A DNA stretch of 64,000 nucleotides from Vibrio sp. CAU 1672 (GTDB lineage: Bacteria; Pseudomonadota; Gammaproteobacteria; Enterobacterales; Vibrionaceae). Under the pieces are notes generated by a model. That model saw only the letters and a list, made by a program, of their open reading frames with translations. It did no database searches and had not been told where the DNA came from. Below, piece after piece: positions 17,721 through 26,252 of the stretch (the first letter of the stretch is position 1; each line of letters begins with the position of its first letter). Location: the NCBI RefSeq assembly GCF_029223195.1, contig NZ_JARHUF010000003.1, forward strand, positions 1 to 64,000, read 5' to 3'. Both the position numbers and the translations under genes were made by a program.

Positions 17721-17763
17721 AAGCGTCCTAAAATGTCGTAAGAAAACAACCTATTTTAGTTTA

Positions 17764-17830
17764 GGACACTTTATGCATTTTAAAAGGACAGGTTATGATT
17801 TTATTTGGACACTTTATGATTTCAGCGACA
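17764..17830 (-). repeat. tnsA-side transposon end with three TnsB-type binding repeats
   Basis: Three direct repeats of GGACANNTTATGNW begin at 17764, 17786 and 17807, spaced 22 and 21 bp. A poorer fourth copy may start near 17744. On the minus strand the outermost reads TGTCGCTGAAATCATAAAG, giving the TGT terminus at 17830. Bases 17831-17835 (GTCCT) are the candidate 5-bp target duplication; its partner would be at the unseen left end. Close, regular spacing resembles the right end of Tn7. Confidence 0.85.
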
Positions 17831-17842
17831 GTCCTCACCCAG

Positions 17843-18631
17843 CTATAACAAGCGGTTTTTATATTGCTCCGGTGTCATACCGGAGTACTTCTTAAACATG
17901 GCGATAAATGGACTGGCCTGGTTATATCCCAGAGTTAAGGCCACCTCTTTGACCGTTTGTCCTTTTCTCAGCAACTCCATTGAATGGAGGTAACGAACAC
18001 GCAGCCGCCACTCTGTAAAGCTCATACCCAACTCACTTTGGCAGTGGCGCGCTAAGGTGCGTTCGGTCGCATGCACCTTTTCCGCCCACTCACCCAAACT
18101 GATGTCATCCGTCGGCGACTCTTCAACGGCTTTGAGGATCGGCGCTAAATACTTGTTGTCGGTGGTCGGGAGGAAATGATGCTCCACTTCCTGCCGGGCT
18201 AACTGATCCAGCAGCACCTGTACCAGTCGTTTATCTTGCTCACTTTTCGCCACGTTGATATCACGCTGACGAAAATCTTCAATAATGGCGGAGATAATCG
18301 GCGTCACTTTGATCAGGCTGGTTTTCGTCGGGAAATGCTGGGTCAGTTCCGGGGCAATGTTCAGCGAGCAGTATTCCAGCGGCTTGCGATTATAGCTGGT
18401 ATGACGAATACCGGCCGGCACCCAGATGGCCAAATGTGGTGGTGCCAGAAAACGGGTATCTTCCGCGTCCATTTCAAGAATCCCGCCACTGATCAGTTGC
18501 ACCTGTCCCCAGGGATGGCTATGAATGCGTGTTTCTGTGTTTGACAAAAAAGCCTCAAAATTCATAAACACATCTGATGGTGCTCGATCTATAGATAACG
18601 AAGGGTGAAGGTTCCTGGCACTCTTTCTCAA
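17843..18631 (-). CDS. AraC-family regulator; attachment-site gene of the CAST
   Basis: 262 residues: a cupin-like N-terminal domain (HSHPWGQVQLISGG, WVPAGIRHTS) and a C-terminal AraC double HTH (LARHCQSELGMSFTEWRLRV, EVALTLGYNQASPFIAMFKK). TTG at 18631 has a good ribosome-binding site (AGGAAG); ATG at 18565 is the alternative and begins at the cupin. It is divergent from an EamA exporter that it probably regulates, the usual pairing of this subfamily. Codons for MFKKYSG near the 3' end are the match to the short CRISPR guide. The transposon sits 12 bp past the stop codon, so the protein is intact. Confidence 0.92.
   Translation of the reverse strand: MRKSARNLHPSLSIDRAPSDVFMNFEAFLSNTETRIHSHPWGQVQLISGGILEMDAEDTRFLAPPHLAIWVPAGIRHTSYNRKPLEYCSLNIAPELTQHFPTKTSLIKVTPIISAIIEDFRQRDINVAKSEQDKRLVQVLLDQLARQEVEHHFLPTTDNKYLAPILKAVEESPTDDISLGEWAEKVHATERTLARHCQSELGMSFTEWRLRVRYLHSMELLRKGQTVKEVALTLGYNQASPFIAMFKKYSGMTPEQYKNRLL
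17878..17901 (-). other. Protospacer and CC PAM for the short homing guide
   Basis: Protospacer 17878-17899 read on the minus strand, PAM CC at 17900-17901 (5' of the protospacer, canonical for type I-F). It lies in the recognition-helix region of the AraC gene, a conserved sequence. The transposon end is 47 bp beyond its PAM-distal edge on the side expected for CAST insertion. Confidence 0.88.
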
Positions 18632-18730
18632 TTTTTGTCTTCCTATCGCTCGCGATGTCTTTTAGCAGATACATTCTGTTTTAAAGACCTGTCAGACTAG
18701 CACCATAAATTATTGTGTGACGGGGTTCAA

Positions 18731-19639
18731 ATGATTTATCTACTGCCGCTTTTTACTGTAATCATTTGGGGAGGCAACTCCATCGTTAACAAAATGGCGG
18801 CGAGTGCTATCGAGCCCAGTGCCATGAGTTTCTATCGCTGGCTGGTTGCCGTTGCGATCCTCAGCCCGTTTTGCCTGCCCGCCGTACTCCGGCAACGCCA
18901 CATCATTCGTCCCTACCTGGGAAAACTGGCAGGCTTAGCACTGCTGGGAATGGTACTTAACCAATCGCTGGGTTACTACGCCGGGCTGACCACCAGCGCC
19001 TCCAATATGGCGCTGATCACCTCACTGGTCCCCCTACTCGCCGTATTTCTCAGCGTGCCGTTACTGGGCAAACGCATCTCTGTGCTCAGTATTATTGGCG
19101 GGATCATCTCCCTTTCCGGGCTTGCTTTTATGCTCGGTGAAGGAGATGTGAGTTTTTTCCTCCACCAGGATATTACCCAGGGTGACGGACTCATGCTGCT
19201 CGCCGCGCTGGTCTATGCCGTGTATTGCGTGCTGCTCAAGCGCTGGAAGATGCCATTCGGCAGCCTGACTCTGGTGTATATGCAGGGGGTGTGCTCGGTC
19301 GTGATGCTGATCCCGCTGTGGTTAACCAGCGAAACCCTGGCTGCACCCTCAGCCTCAATACCACTGATTGCCTATGCCGCTCTTGCCGCATCGGTATTTG
19401 CACCGTTGATGTGGGTAAAATCAATTGATCGGATCGGCGCAGACTCAAGTGCCATGTTCATGAACCTGATGCCAGTGGTATCAATAGCTCTGGCTTCCAC
19501 CTTGCTCGGTGAGGCAATCCAGCCCTACCACCTGATCGGCGGAATCATGGTGATCTCAGGGGTAATTTTGTCTCAGGTGAAACGGCAGCAGAAAATCCGC
19601 CCGCGACAAAACCGCGTGCCGCTCACGACTACCGCCTAA
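18731..19639 (+). CDS. EamA/DMT-family transporter
   Basis: About 302 residues with ten hydrophobic segments in two EamA repeats (first from MIYLLPLFTVIIWGGNS, second from LMLLAALVYAVYCVLLKRWK). Members export amino acids, metabolites or drugs at the inner membrane; the substrate is not evident. Start placed at ATG 18731, which follows GGGG at 5 nt; the frame extends upstream to 18713 without a better signal. Divergent from the AraC-type gene, which is its likely regulator. A strong bidirectional terminator follows the stop. Confidence 0.9.
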   Translation: MIYLLPLFTVIIWGGNSIVNKMAASAIEPSAMSFYRWLVAVAILSPFCLPAVLRQRHIIRPYLGKLAGLALLGMVLNQSLGYYAGLTTSASNMALITSLVPLLAVFLSVPLLGKRISVLSIIGGIISLSGLAFMLGEGDVSFFLHQDITQGDGLMLLAALVYAVYCVLLKRWKMPFGSLTLVYMQGVCSVVMLIPLWLTSETLAAPSASIPLIAYAALAASVFAPLMWVKSIDRIGADSSAMFMNLMPVVSIALASTLLGEAIQPYHLIGGIMVISGVILSQVKRQQKIRPRQNRVPLTTTA

Positions 19640-19645
19640 AATAAC

Positions 19646-19673
19646 ACAAAAGAGCCACACTTGGCTCTTTTGT
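19646..19673. terminator. Bidirectional terminator between eamA and the envelope operon
   Basis: ACAAAAGAGCCA and TGGCTCTTTTGT pair around a 4-nt loop (CACT), giving a long stem with A and T tracts on either side. It serves both convergent units. Confidence 0.88.
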
Positions 19674-19689
19674 ATATCCGCGAAGCAAA

Positions 19690-20271
19690 TTACAGCGCTG
19701 CAGCTTGCTCTTCGAGTTCTTTGGTTGTCTTCTGACTTACAAACTCTTTATACAATGCCGCCTTGTCGCTTGGGTCAATATTGGCATCTGCGGTAACTGC
19801 CGTGTTGAACATCTTTTCAGACTCGATCTTCGGCATTACTACCAGAGCGCAAACTTGATCCACTCCGCCAACATTGACGAGTGACACCTGTTCAACCTGA
19901 CTCTTTTGAATCGATGTATTCGTGATTTGTTTCGCGATTTGCTCAAACGAGGTACCCGCTACCTGTGCATCGGCAGTGGTATCCATTTTCTGGTAGTTCT
20001 TCTCTAATACGCTCACTTTAACATCCAGGTTTTGCGCCAGTGTGTTACGAGCCAAAGAGACGGCATGGTTACGATCAATAGAGAAGTTACCTGATGCTGT
20101 CACACAGTTGGAAGCAGCAAAGCCATTGGCGGAAGTAGGGTTCAGCACCCAAGCCGGGACGTTGCTGCCTTTATTGGTTTCGATTTTTGCCGTATTTTCT
20201 GACGCGCTTTGACTCGCACAACCAGATAAAAATACCGCACCGATCACTGCTGAAAGAATGTGATGTTTCAT
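19690..20271 (-). CDS. LPP20-family lipoprotein, last gene of envelope operon
   Basis: 193 residues. Lipoprotein signal with lipobox LSGC, lipidated Cys at 18. The mature N-terminus has PAWVLNP (a motif of LPP20 lipoproteins), then a domain with FAASNCVTASGNFSIDRNHA and ARNTLAQNL, the alpha/beta LPP20/FlgT-N-like fold. The ATG at 20271 is preferred over 20277 because AAGGAA lies 6 nt upstream. Three other proteins of this operon share the same A-x(3)-A-L type helix, suggesting related envelope domains. Function unknown. Confidence 0.82.
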   Translation of the reverse strand: MKHHILSAVIGAVFLSGCASQSASENTAKIETNKGSNVPAWVLNPTSANGFAASNCVTASGNFSIDRNHAVSLARNTLAQNLDVKVSVLEKNYQKMDTTADAQVAGTSFEQIAKQITNTSIQKSQVEQVSLVNVGGVDQVCALVVMPKIESEKMFNTAVTADANIDPSDKAALYKEFVSQKTTKELEEQAAAL

Positions 20272-20283
20272 TCTCATTTCCTT

Positions 20284-21594
20284 TTATATGATTGAATTTG
20301 ACTGCGCATGATAGGTTTTCATTCTATCGTTGACCTTCTTGAGGTAATTGCGAGTCTCTTTGTAGGGTAAGTTTCTGATCAGATGTTGATAAACTTGTTC
20401 TGAGCTCATCGAATTTATTTTTTTCACTGCACTTGATACGCTCTTTTCACCAAATGCTTTGGCCACGTTACCAGAGCCGGTGTTGTAAGCCGCGATCACA
20501 CTGTAAGTCGCACTTTGCGGATCTTTAATTCCCTTGAGGTAACGACTTTGCAGAATCTTAAGGTAAGCCGCTCCAGTTTCAATATTGACGGTTGGATCAT
20601 ACAGGTCATTCACTTTCATGGGCTTGTCTTTGCCTCGATAAAGCTTGTTGACGTCGTGACCAGCGGTAGTGGGAACAATCTGCATCAGGCCGTAAGCCGG
20701 AACGTGAGACTTAGCCCGCGGATTAAAGTGCGATTCGGTATGCATAATGGCCAAAACCAACGACGGTTGCAGCTGGCGTTTAAGGCTCTCTTTCTGAACG
20801 GTTGGCAGGTACTGGCTTGCTCGGTCAGAGAGTGCAGATTCCGGAATCTTTACCGTATAAGCCACCACTTGTTGTGGTTTGGTTTCGAAAGTCGCTTGTT
20901 GCAGCTTAAGCTGTTTCTCAACCTTCGCAACACGCTGAGCCTGACGCTTTTGCATGGCCACTTTCTGCTCGGCAATGATCTGCTCTTGCTTATAAGGACT
21001 GATGACTGCGGCCTGTTTTTCAGCAAACATATCCAGCTGGCTCATTTGACGTTCAGTCTGGGCTTCAATCTCTTGTTTTACCTGCTCAAAAGTTTTTGCT
21101 TCAACTTTGATCTCTTCAACATAAACCGCTTGCGGTGCCGCCTTCTGCGGTGTAACCAAGCCGACTTCTTGCCACAGTGGCGCATTACTCTCAATCACCG
21201 AGTTAACGATCTGCGCCTCTTGCTCCGGATTCGCGGACTTTACTTCGTCCGAAGGAAGATAACTTACGGTGATCTCACCCTTATCTAGATCAACCACCGT
21301 ACGGGCGTCGTGTTGTTCGTCATACACCACAATGACATCAGGCGACGGGATTTTGGCGTCCCCCCATTTCTTGATCGAAGCCTGTTGCTTTTTGTCCCAA
21401 TCCGCCAAGTAGGCCTGCTGCCACTGGTTAAACTCTTTGATCTGATTGGTATACCATTGCTCAAACTCAGCGCTGTCATCGACCGAGAGCTGTTCTATCT
21501 CTTTATCCAGCTCAGAGAATGGATCATTAGCCTGGCTTGGCAGGGCTACCAACAAGTTCAACGCCACTGCTAATGAGTAATATTTCAATTTCAT
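20284..21594 (-). CDS. MltC-like lytic murein transglycosylase
   Basis: 436 residues. N-terminal Sec signal (cleavage near PSQA-NDPF) without a lipobox, unlike classical MltC. Residues ~30-120 resemble the MltC N-terminal domain (EFEQWYTNQIKEFNQWQQAY), a charged coiled-coil linker covers ~150-240, and the SLT goose-lysozyme domain covers ~265-425: catalytic Glu in AIMHTESHFNPRAKS, YGLMQIVP, AAYNTGSGNVAKAF and NLPYKETRNYL. It cleaves peptidoglycan glycan strands in the periplasm. Within an operon of LPP20/FlgT-like proteins it could open the wall for assembly of an envelope structure. Confidence 0.9.
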   Translation of the reverse strand: MKLKYYSLAVALNLLVALPSQANDPFSELDKEIEQLSVDDSAEFEQWYTNQIKEFNQWQQAYLADWDKKQQASIKKWGDAKIPSPDVIVVYDEQHDARTVVDLDKGEITVSYLPSDEVKSANPEQEAQIVNSVIESNAPLWQEVGLVTPQKAAPQAVYVEEIKVEAKTFEQVKQEIEAQTERQMSQLDMFAEKQAAVISPYKQEQIIAEQKVAMQKRQAQRVAKVEKQLKLQQATFETKPQQVVAYTVKIPESALSDRASQYLPTVQKESLKRQLQPSLVLAIMHTESHFNPRAKSHVPAYGLMQIVPTTAGHDVNKLYRGKDKPMKVNDLYDPTVNIETGAAYLKILQSRYLKGIKDPQSATYSVIAAYNTGSGNVAKAFGEKSVSSAVKKINSMSSEQVYQHLIRNLPYKETRNYLKKVNDRMKTYHAQSNSII

Positions 21595-21620
21595 AAACCT
21601 AGCCACCGTTATGTGTAAGA

Positions 21621-22391
21621 TCAGAAGTAAGAGGACAAGTCCCCGGCACTTTCTGCTTGTTGCTCAAACAATTTGTCTTCAATATCTAACGCCAGTCGCT
21701 CACAGGCATGACTCGAACAAGCTTGAGTAATCGCCAGACTCTCTGCGAACTGCCCCGAGTCATATTGCCATTTTGCCAACCACATTTTGACTTCATCGCG
21801 TTTAAGGGCAGAAACATCGACGTACTGCTGGTAATAATGCGCGGCTTTCTCCTGGTCGCTTTGCGAAAGCAATAGCGTCACGAGCCCTGCGGCGTCCATC
21901 GCCACTTCCGGTGCCTGGATAAGCAGCGGTAATACCGGCTTAATTTGCCCGAAACGCTCGGTCGAGTAATAAGCAATCGCATAGTTCAAAGCAGTAATCT
22001 GCAGGTTGGTTTTATATCCCGTATCTTTAAGGGTTGCGGAACACGCCGCCTGGGTATTGTCTAATCGTGAGAACTGGATATCGCTCAACTCATAAGTCAG
22101 ATTGGCAAAAGGCCAGGTGGCGAAGCGTTGCTTGATGATCGCGCGCTCGATCAACTGATCTTCGTAATACTTACGTAAACCTAAACCCAAACCTTTACGG
22201 CACAACGCTTTCATCTGCGTTTTTGTCAGTTCACTCTCACGTGTGACGCTCACTGAAGTCTGCGCGCCTTGTTCCGTTACCGTGTATTCGGTACCGTTGA
22301 AGGCCCAGGTTTGAGGTTCTGAAGCGAAAACTGGCAGGCCTATCAGGCCCGCCAGTAACAACGTGAATCTGTGGTTACAGATCATTGGCAT
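21621..22391 (-). CDS. Periplasmic protein with helical-repeat C-terminus
   Basis: 256 residues with a signal peptide (LLLAGLIGLPVFASEP). The central part is an unassigned domain. Residues ~150-240 form TPR/Sel1-like helical pairs (EVAMDAAGLVTLLLSQSDQE, KMWLAKWQYDSGQFAESLAI). Cysteines at CRKG, AACSA, ACSSHACERL may form disulfides. Its start overlaps the upstream gene's stop by 17 nt, so it is translationally coupled. Not a family I recognise; probably a periplasmic partner in the same complex as its neighbours. Confidence 0.78.
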   Translation of the reverse strand: MPMICNHRFTLLLAGLIGLPVFASEPQTWAFNGTEYTVTEQGAQTSVSVTRESELTKTQMKALCRKGLGLGLRKYYEDQLIERAIIKQRFATWPFANLTYELSDIQFSRLDNTQAACSATLKDTGYKTNLQITALNYAIAYYSTERFGQIKPVLPLLIQAPEVAMDAAGLVTLLLSQSDQEKAAHYYQQYVDVSALKRDEVKMWLAKWQYDSGQFAESLAITQACSSHACERLALDIEDKLFEQQAESAGDLSSYF

Positions 22392-23676
22392 TACTCACTT
22401 GGCCTGATGGCCCCTGAGTATTGTTGTTGCCATCGGTCAGACCGCCGGTTGTCGAGATCTTATGATTCGAGCTGGCATTTTGCCCTTCACGCACCCGCTT
22501 CTTATTTTCTGCTGCGGCCTGTTTTGCTGCAGCCTCCAATGATGGAGCATACACTGCCACGGCCAACATCCAGTCACCATCGCTGCTCTTAAACGTTTTC
22601 ACCGAGACCCCAGCAGGCACTTTACCGGCCGCGAACGATTTGTAGGAATCCGCACTCTTGATGTTATTCATAAAGGTGTGCTTATCTTCCGCCAAAACCT
22701 CCGCATCTGCCGGATTGATGCTCTCTGGCGGGTACTCAAACTGTTCATTTTTCTCAAGTTGGTTCTCGGTAAAACCACCTTCCCAGTACACCTGCTCGCC
22801 CTGCATCACAGCGATAAGACCGTTACGGGCTTTGGCTTGCGCTTGTGATTTCGACATGCCAAGCAACTTGCGTTTTACGCTTTTGTTTTTGTTATCGCGG
22901 ATGATCGAAGAACCAAAACCAAGCACGAACGATTCACCGGTATCTGGGTTGGTGATGACTTTCGCCCCAACCGGCGGCATCACACCTGCCTGTAGATCGG
23001 CAATGATTTGCTTGAAGATGGCATTAGGTTCTGTCGTTTGGGTTAATGCCCCCACTTTACGCTTGGTCTGCTCACGCGTTTTCGGTGTCGAGATCAGACT
23101 TACACGCACTAAGTTCTCGCTTGGATCATCAAACACGTCAAAAGTAACATAACCTGCCAGTGCGCCTTTAACCGACTCCGCACAGTTATCACTCATCATG
23201 CTGGTAGTGTTCGCAGCACTCTCTGTCGCCGTGTCAATGACATCCATGGTTTCATTTACCGCAGTCGCACACATGTTGCTCATGCCTTCCATGTTTTCTA
23301 CCAGCTGCTTTTTAGCGATCTGGAACGCCTTCATGTAGGCACCACGCTTTGACAGCAATGTCGCGTTGCGGTTTTCATACGTTTCGTAGCTACCTGAACC
23401 CGTGGACAAAATACCGATCCCTGAGCCTACTGCGATCATTTTAACGCCATCACCTTCATCCTCGATCAGGCTTTGGTGTGCAACCAAAACAGCGGCTTTT
23501 GGATCCTCTGCAACCACAAGGTCACCTACTTCTTTTACATCAGCCGTGTCAATCGCTTGAGTTTCAGACGAGGCATCGGTGGCAGGCACCAAATCGTTAA
23601 GGTCAAAGTCTACATTGGCGTACGCAGTTGTGCATAAACTGGCCAGCGCCAATGAAAGAAGTGTTTTTTTAAACAT
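22375..23676 (-). CDS. Exported protein of the envelope operon, function unknown
   Basis: 433 residues with a clean signal peptide (MFKKTLLSLALASLCTTAYA). An acidic stretch follows, then GSGIGILSTGSGSYETYENR and a helix-rich region (RGAYMKAFQIAKKQLVENM) of the LPP20/FlgT type, in which many alanine-containing helices precede a beta sheet. The end is rich in Asn/Gly/Gln (NASSNHKISTTGGLTDGNNN) and looks disordered. It overlaps the next gene by 17 nt. Similar uncharacterised proteins occur in vibrios next to MltC-like genes, as far as I recall; I give no function. Confidence 0.8.
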   Translation of the reverse strand: MFKKTLLSLALASLCTTAYANVDFDLNDLVPATDASSETQAIDTADVKEVGDLVVAEDPKAAVLVAHQSLIEDEGDGVKMIAVGSGIGILSTGSGSYETYENRNATLLSKRGAYMKAFQIAKKQLVENMEGMSNMCATAVNETMDVIDTATESAANTTSMMSDNCAESVKGALAGYVTFDVFDDPSENLVRVSLISTPKTREQTKRKVGALTQTTEPNAIFKQIIADLQAGVMPPVGAKVITNPDTGESFVLGFGSSIIRDNKNKSVKRKLLGMSKSQAQAKARNGLIAVMQGEQVYWEGGFTENQLEKNEQFEYPPESINPADAEVLAEDKHTFMNNIKSADSYKSFAAGKVPAGVSVKTFKSSDGDWMLAVAVYAPSLEAAAKQAAAENKKRVREGQNASSNHKISTTGGLTDGNNNTQGPSGQVSNANDL

Positions 23677-23694
23677 AGTAATCCTATAAAGGTC

Positions 23695-25092
23695 TTAAAG
23701 TACGTTGATTTGATAGTCATTCAAAACACGTAATTTGGACTGATAGTTAGGCTGATGAATGCGTAAAGTGGGTTCAATGAACTGGGCCAGATCATTGGCA
23801 TTATTAAGTGAACGCAATTTCACGACCACTTTGCCTGAACGGCTTTCAATTTTAATGTCAGACACCCCATTAATCGCACTTAAAAGCGTATACAGCTGGC
23901 CTTGCTTGCCTGCCGCTGAAGGGGTGAATATCACTTCCCGTACCGGGCCGCCACGCATCGCCATTTTCTGGACTGCATTGTGCAGAGCCTGGGTCAGCGC
24001 TCGCTTGTTACCCTCAGAAGCAAGGTGTACAGCAGCGAGTTCATTAAGCATTCCGTCTTTATTTGGCAACGTCATCAGCGTCGGATCATTCTGCCAATGA
24101 GCATACTGGTTGCCGGAGCGGTCAAGCATTTTCGCTGAAAGCGCAAGCTGCAGTCCTGAAGGAGTGACCTTCTCTCGCTCATCGACCTGTAGAATAACCG
24201 TTGCCTGCTCCGGAGTGAGAGACAAATCAAATCCCATTTGTGCCAGAGAACGGGTAAAGGTAGAGCGCACGACGGGTAAGTGTGCATCGACATAAACTGC
24301 CGGTTGCCCCAACGTTTTGATAAGCTGAGTGATTCTCTCTTCAACTTTCTGACGCTCAACCGATACGTCTAATGTCACCACCAGAACGCCGTTAGCTTTG
24401 GTTTGGCTGGAAATTTCGTTCCAACCGGTGATCATGCCCTGTGACTGCATCGAAAGTGACTGGACAGCCACTTCATGAAGATCAAAATCATCACTCATCG
24501 AGGTTGCAGACATACTGGAGTAGGACTGCTGCAAGTAACCCGACTTAACCATTACGCCGAGAACCTGGCTAATGGCACGACGGAATGCGTCTTGCTCCGC
24601 CGCCTGACGCGCACTCAAACCGCGTTTGTTGTCCGGTGTGCCTTCACCAATCACAACCACCGAGACCGTCGCTTCCGAATCCCACATAATGTCATCGTCG
24701 CTGCTCGATCCGTTATTCTGAGGTGGCATCAGGCGTACCGTCAGACAGGTGTCATCCCCCATCAGTTCCGGCTGGCCAAAATCCGCTGCAACCGTCCCTT
24801 TCTCTATGCCAGTCACCAGGACGTCACGAGCGGTTTGGTTAAACTGCTCATTGAACAGTTCCGAGTCATCACTGGACAGAGAAACAGAAACTTGTCCGTT
24901 GAGGAATAAACGTAAGTTATTGAGCGCATCCGCTTTGGCCGCCTCAATGGCCAAAGCACCGCGACCATAAGCGCATCCCTGCTCAGTAAGAGCCAGTGTC
25001 GACTGGCTCTTATCAAGTTCCAATGCTGAAACTGACGTGGCAATGAGGAGGCTACTCAGGACAAAACCAGAGTTTAACCCTTTTGTGCCCAT
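23695..25092 (-). CDS. FlgT/LPP20-like periplasmic protein
   Basis: 465 residues; signal peptide ending near VSALELDK. It holds two alpha/beta modules with the FlgT-N hallmark of an alanine-rich helix before a strand: EAAKADALNNLRLFLNGQVS (about residue 50) and SARQAAEQDAFRRAISQVLG (about 165). The C-terminal third contains HLPVVRSTFTRSLAQMG and a SAINGVSDIKIESRSGKVVVK domain resembling ferredoxin-like periplasmic folds. FlgT builds the H-ring of the Vibrio flagellar motor, but no flagellar gene is nearby, so this is a paralogous use of the fold. Its start overlaps the upstream gene by 19 nt. Confidence 0.78.
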   Translation of the reverse strand: MGTKGLNSGFVLSSLLIATSVSALELDKSQSTLALTEQGCAYGRGALAIEAAKADALNNLRLFLNGQVSVSLSSDDSELFNEQFNQTARDVLVTGIEKGTVAADFGQPELMGDDTCLTVRLMPPQNNGSSSDDDIMWDSEATVSVVVIGEGTPDNKRGLSARQAAEQDAFRRAISQVLGVMVKSGYLQQSYSSMSATSMSDDFDLHEVAVQSLSMQSQGMITGWNEISSQTKANGVLVVTLDVSVERQKVEERITQLIKTLGQPAVYVDAHLPVVRSTFTRSLAQMGFDLSLTPEQATVILQVDEREKVTPSGLQLALSAKMLDRSGNQYAHWQNDPTLMTLPNKDGMLNELAAVHLASEGNKRALTQALHNAVQKMAMRGGPVREVIFTPSAAGKQGQLYTLLSAINGVSDIKIESRSGKVVVKLRSLNNANDLAQFIEPTLRIHQPNYQSKLRVLNDYQINVL

Positions 25093-26252
25093 GTGCTGCG
25101 TTCCTTCATGAATTCCATTGGTACGCCAACACTGACTGCAAAAATTCGACGCTGACGATCTGGTCGGTAGATGCCTTGCTCAGCTTCATCGCGTACCTGG
25201 TCTGCCAGTTTGCTGTCTTTCCAACGTACAATTTTACCCTGAGCACTTTGCTGGCTTGGATTGACGGTAGCGACACCAATCGGCTCGACAAAACCTGCGC
25301 TGTACTCAAATACCACCATGGTCTCGTTAGGCAATACCCCGGCATTCTGGCCGCGATCCAGAGAAATACGGTCACCTTTGATCCCCATTACCTGAGCGGT
25401 TGCCGGCATTTCTTTCAGCAAACGGGTCAACATGATGTCAAAGCCACGCGATGCCATTTCGTTCATCACAGAGTCTACGTCTTTACTGCTGGTGTAATTA
25501 AAGCCACGGTAATAATCGCCGTTGGCGATCACTGTTGTGTAGCTTTCTTTGTCACGTACATCAAAGTTAGACACGCGGATTTTGCCGATATTCGGGTAGC
25601 TCAGCTTTTCACGTGTGTATGGGTCGATCACCCCTGTTGTCATTTCCATCGAGGTTTGAAACAGTGATTGGGTCGAACCGAATAACATGTCACCGGTTTT
25701 CAACACATCCACCTTCATGATGTAATCAGTGGAAAGCTTCTGACGTCCATCCATCTTCTTCGCAACGTTAACGGCGCCCTCATCTGCCAGAATCTCTTCC
25801 ATCGCAGCATTCACCGACTGAGTATCGCGGGTCAGGATGCGAAAACGATTAACGCCGGCAAACTGGTTTTCCAGGGTATTTTCCAGCGCTTTGGTCTCAA
25901 ATTTACCAATGCTGCTGTGCATCGCATTGAAAACGTCGGCAGACTTACCTTGCAGATTTTCACTGACGTCGGTCTTCACATCACCAAAGTACAGGCGGAT
26001 GGTCTTTTTAGCCAACGGGCAGCGGCTGTCTTTTTCATTGGCTTCATAAGAGCAGAACTGAAGCCCCTGAGTGTTGAAATAAGCCGGTACTTCAATATCA
26101 CTATTGGTAAAATCAAACGCCGATTTACCAATGATCAGCGATGAGTTTCCGGCATTACTTTCTACTGCGTAGGTTTGTTGGCTGGGTGTGCTGTTACACC
26201 CAGCCAAAACAAGACCGGCAGTGACTAAAATGGCGATCTTTGAATATTTCAT
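25074..26252 (-). CDS. CsgG/FlgT-like lipoprotein
   Basis: 392 residues; lipobox LAGC (Cys 19), outer-membrane lipoprotein expected. The central region (KFETKALENTLENQFAGVNR, FRILTRDTQSVNAAMEEILA, DYIMKVDVLK) has the CsgG-type layout of a secretion-channel or nucleotide-independent sensing fold. The end has DRISLDRGQNAGVLPNETMV, like the FlgT C-terminal SH3-like domain. CsgG-type proteins form outer-membrane pores or rings. It is the best candidate for the outer-membrane core of whatever this operon builds; that is inference. Confidence 0.78.
   Translation of the reverse strand: MKYSKIAILVTAGLVLAGCNSTPSQQTYAVESNAGNSSLIIGKSAFDFTNSDIEVPAYFNTQGLQFCSYEANEKDSRCPLAKKTIRLYFGDVKTDVSENLQGKSADVFNAMHSSIGKFETKALENTLENQFAGVNRFRILTRDTQSVNAAMEEILADEGAVNVAKKMDGRQKLSTDYIMKVDVLKTGDMLFGSTQSLFQTSMEMTTGVIDPYTREKLSYPNIGKIRVSNFDVRDKESYTTVIANGDYYRGFNYTSSKDVDSVMNEMASRGFDIMLTRLLKEMPATAQVMGIKGDRISLDRGQNAGVLPNETMVVFEYSAGFVEPIGVATVNPSQQSAQGKIVRWKDSKLADQVRDEAEQGIYRPDRQRRIFAVSVGVPMEFMKERSTWAQKG

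Larger units (their letters stand above)
1..17830. mobile_element. Type I-F3 CRISPR-associated Tn7-like transposon (partial)
   Basis: The segment carries the complete I-F3 CAST gene set: tnsA, tnsB, tnsC and xre on one side, tniQ, cas8/5, cas7, cas6 and a CRISPR array on the other, with cargo between. The tnsA-side end is at 17830, where three inward repeats end in a TGT terminus on the minus strand. The opposite end is not seen; a umuC fragment and an IS-like end lie outside the array, so either cargo continues leftwards or that flank was rearranged. Base composition is clearly more AT-rich than the host DNA after 17.84 kb. There is no cas1, cas2 or cas3, as expected of transposon-encoded I-F3 systems that target but do not degrade DNA. 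Confidence 0.93.
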
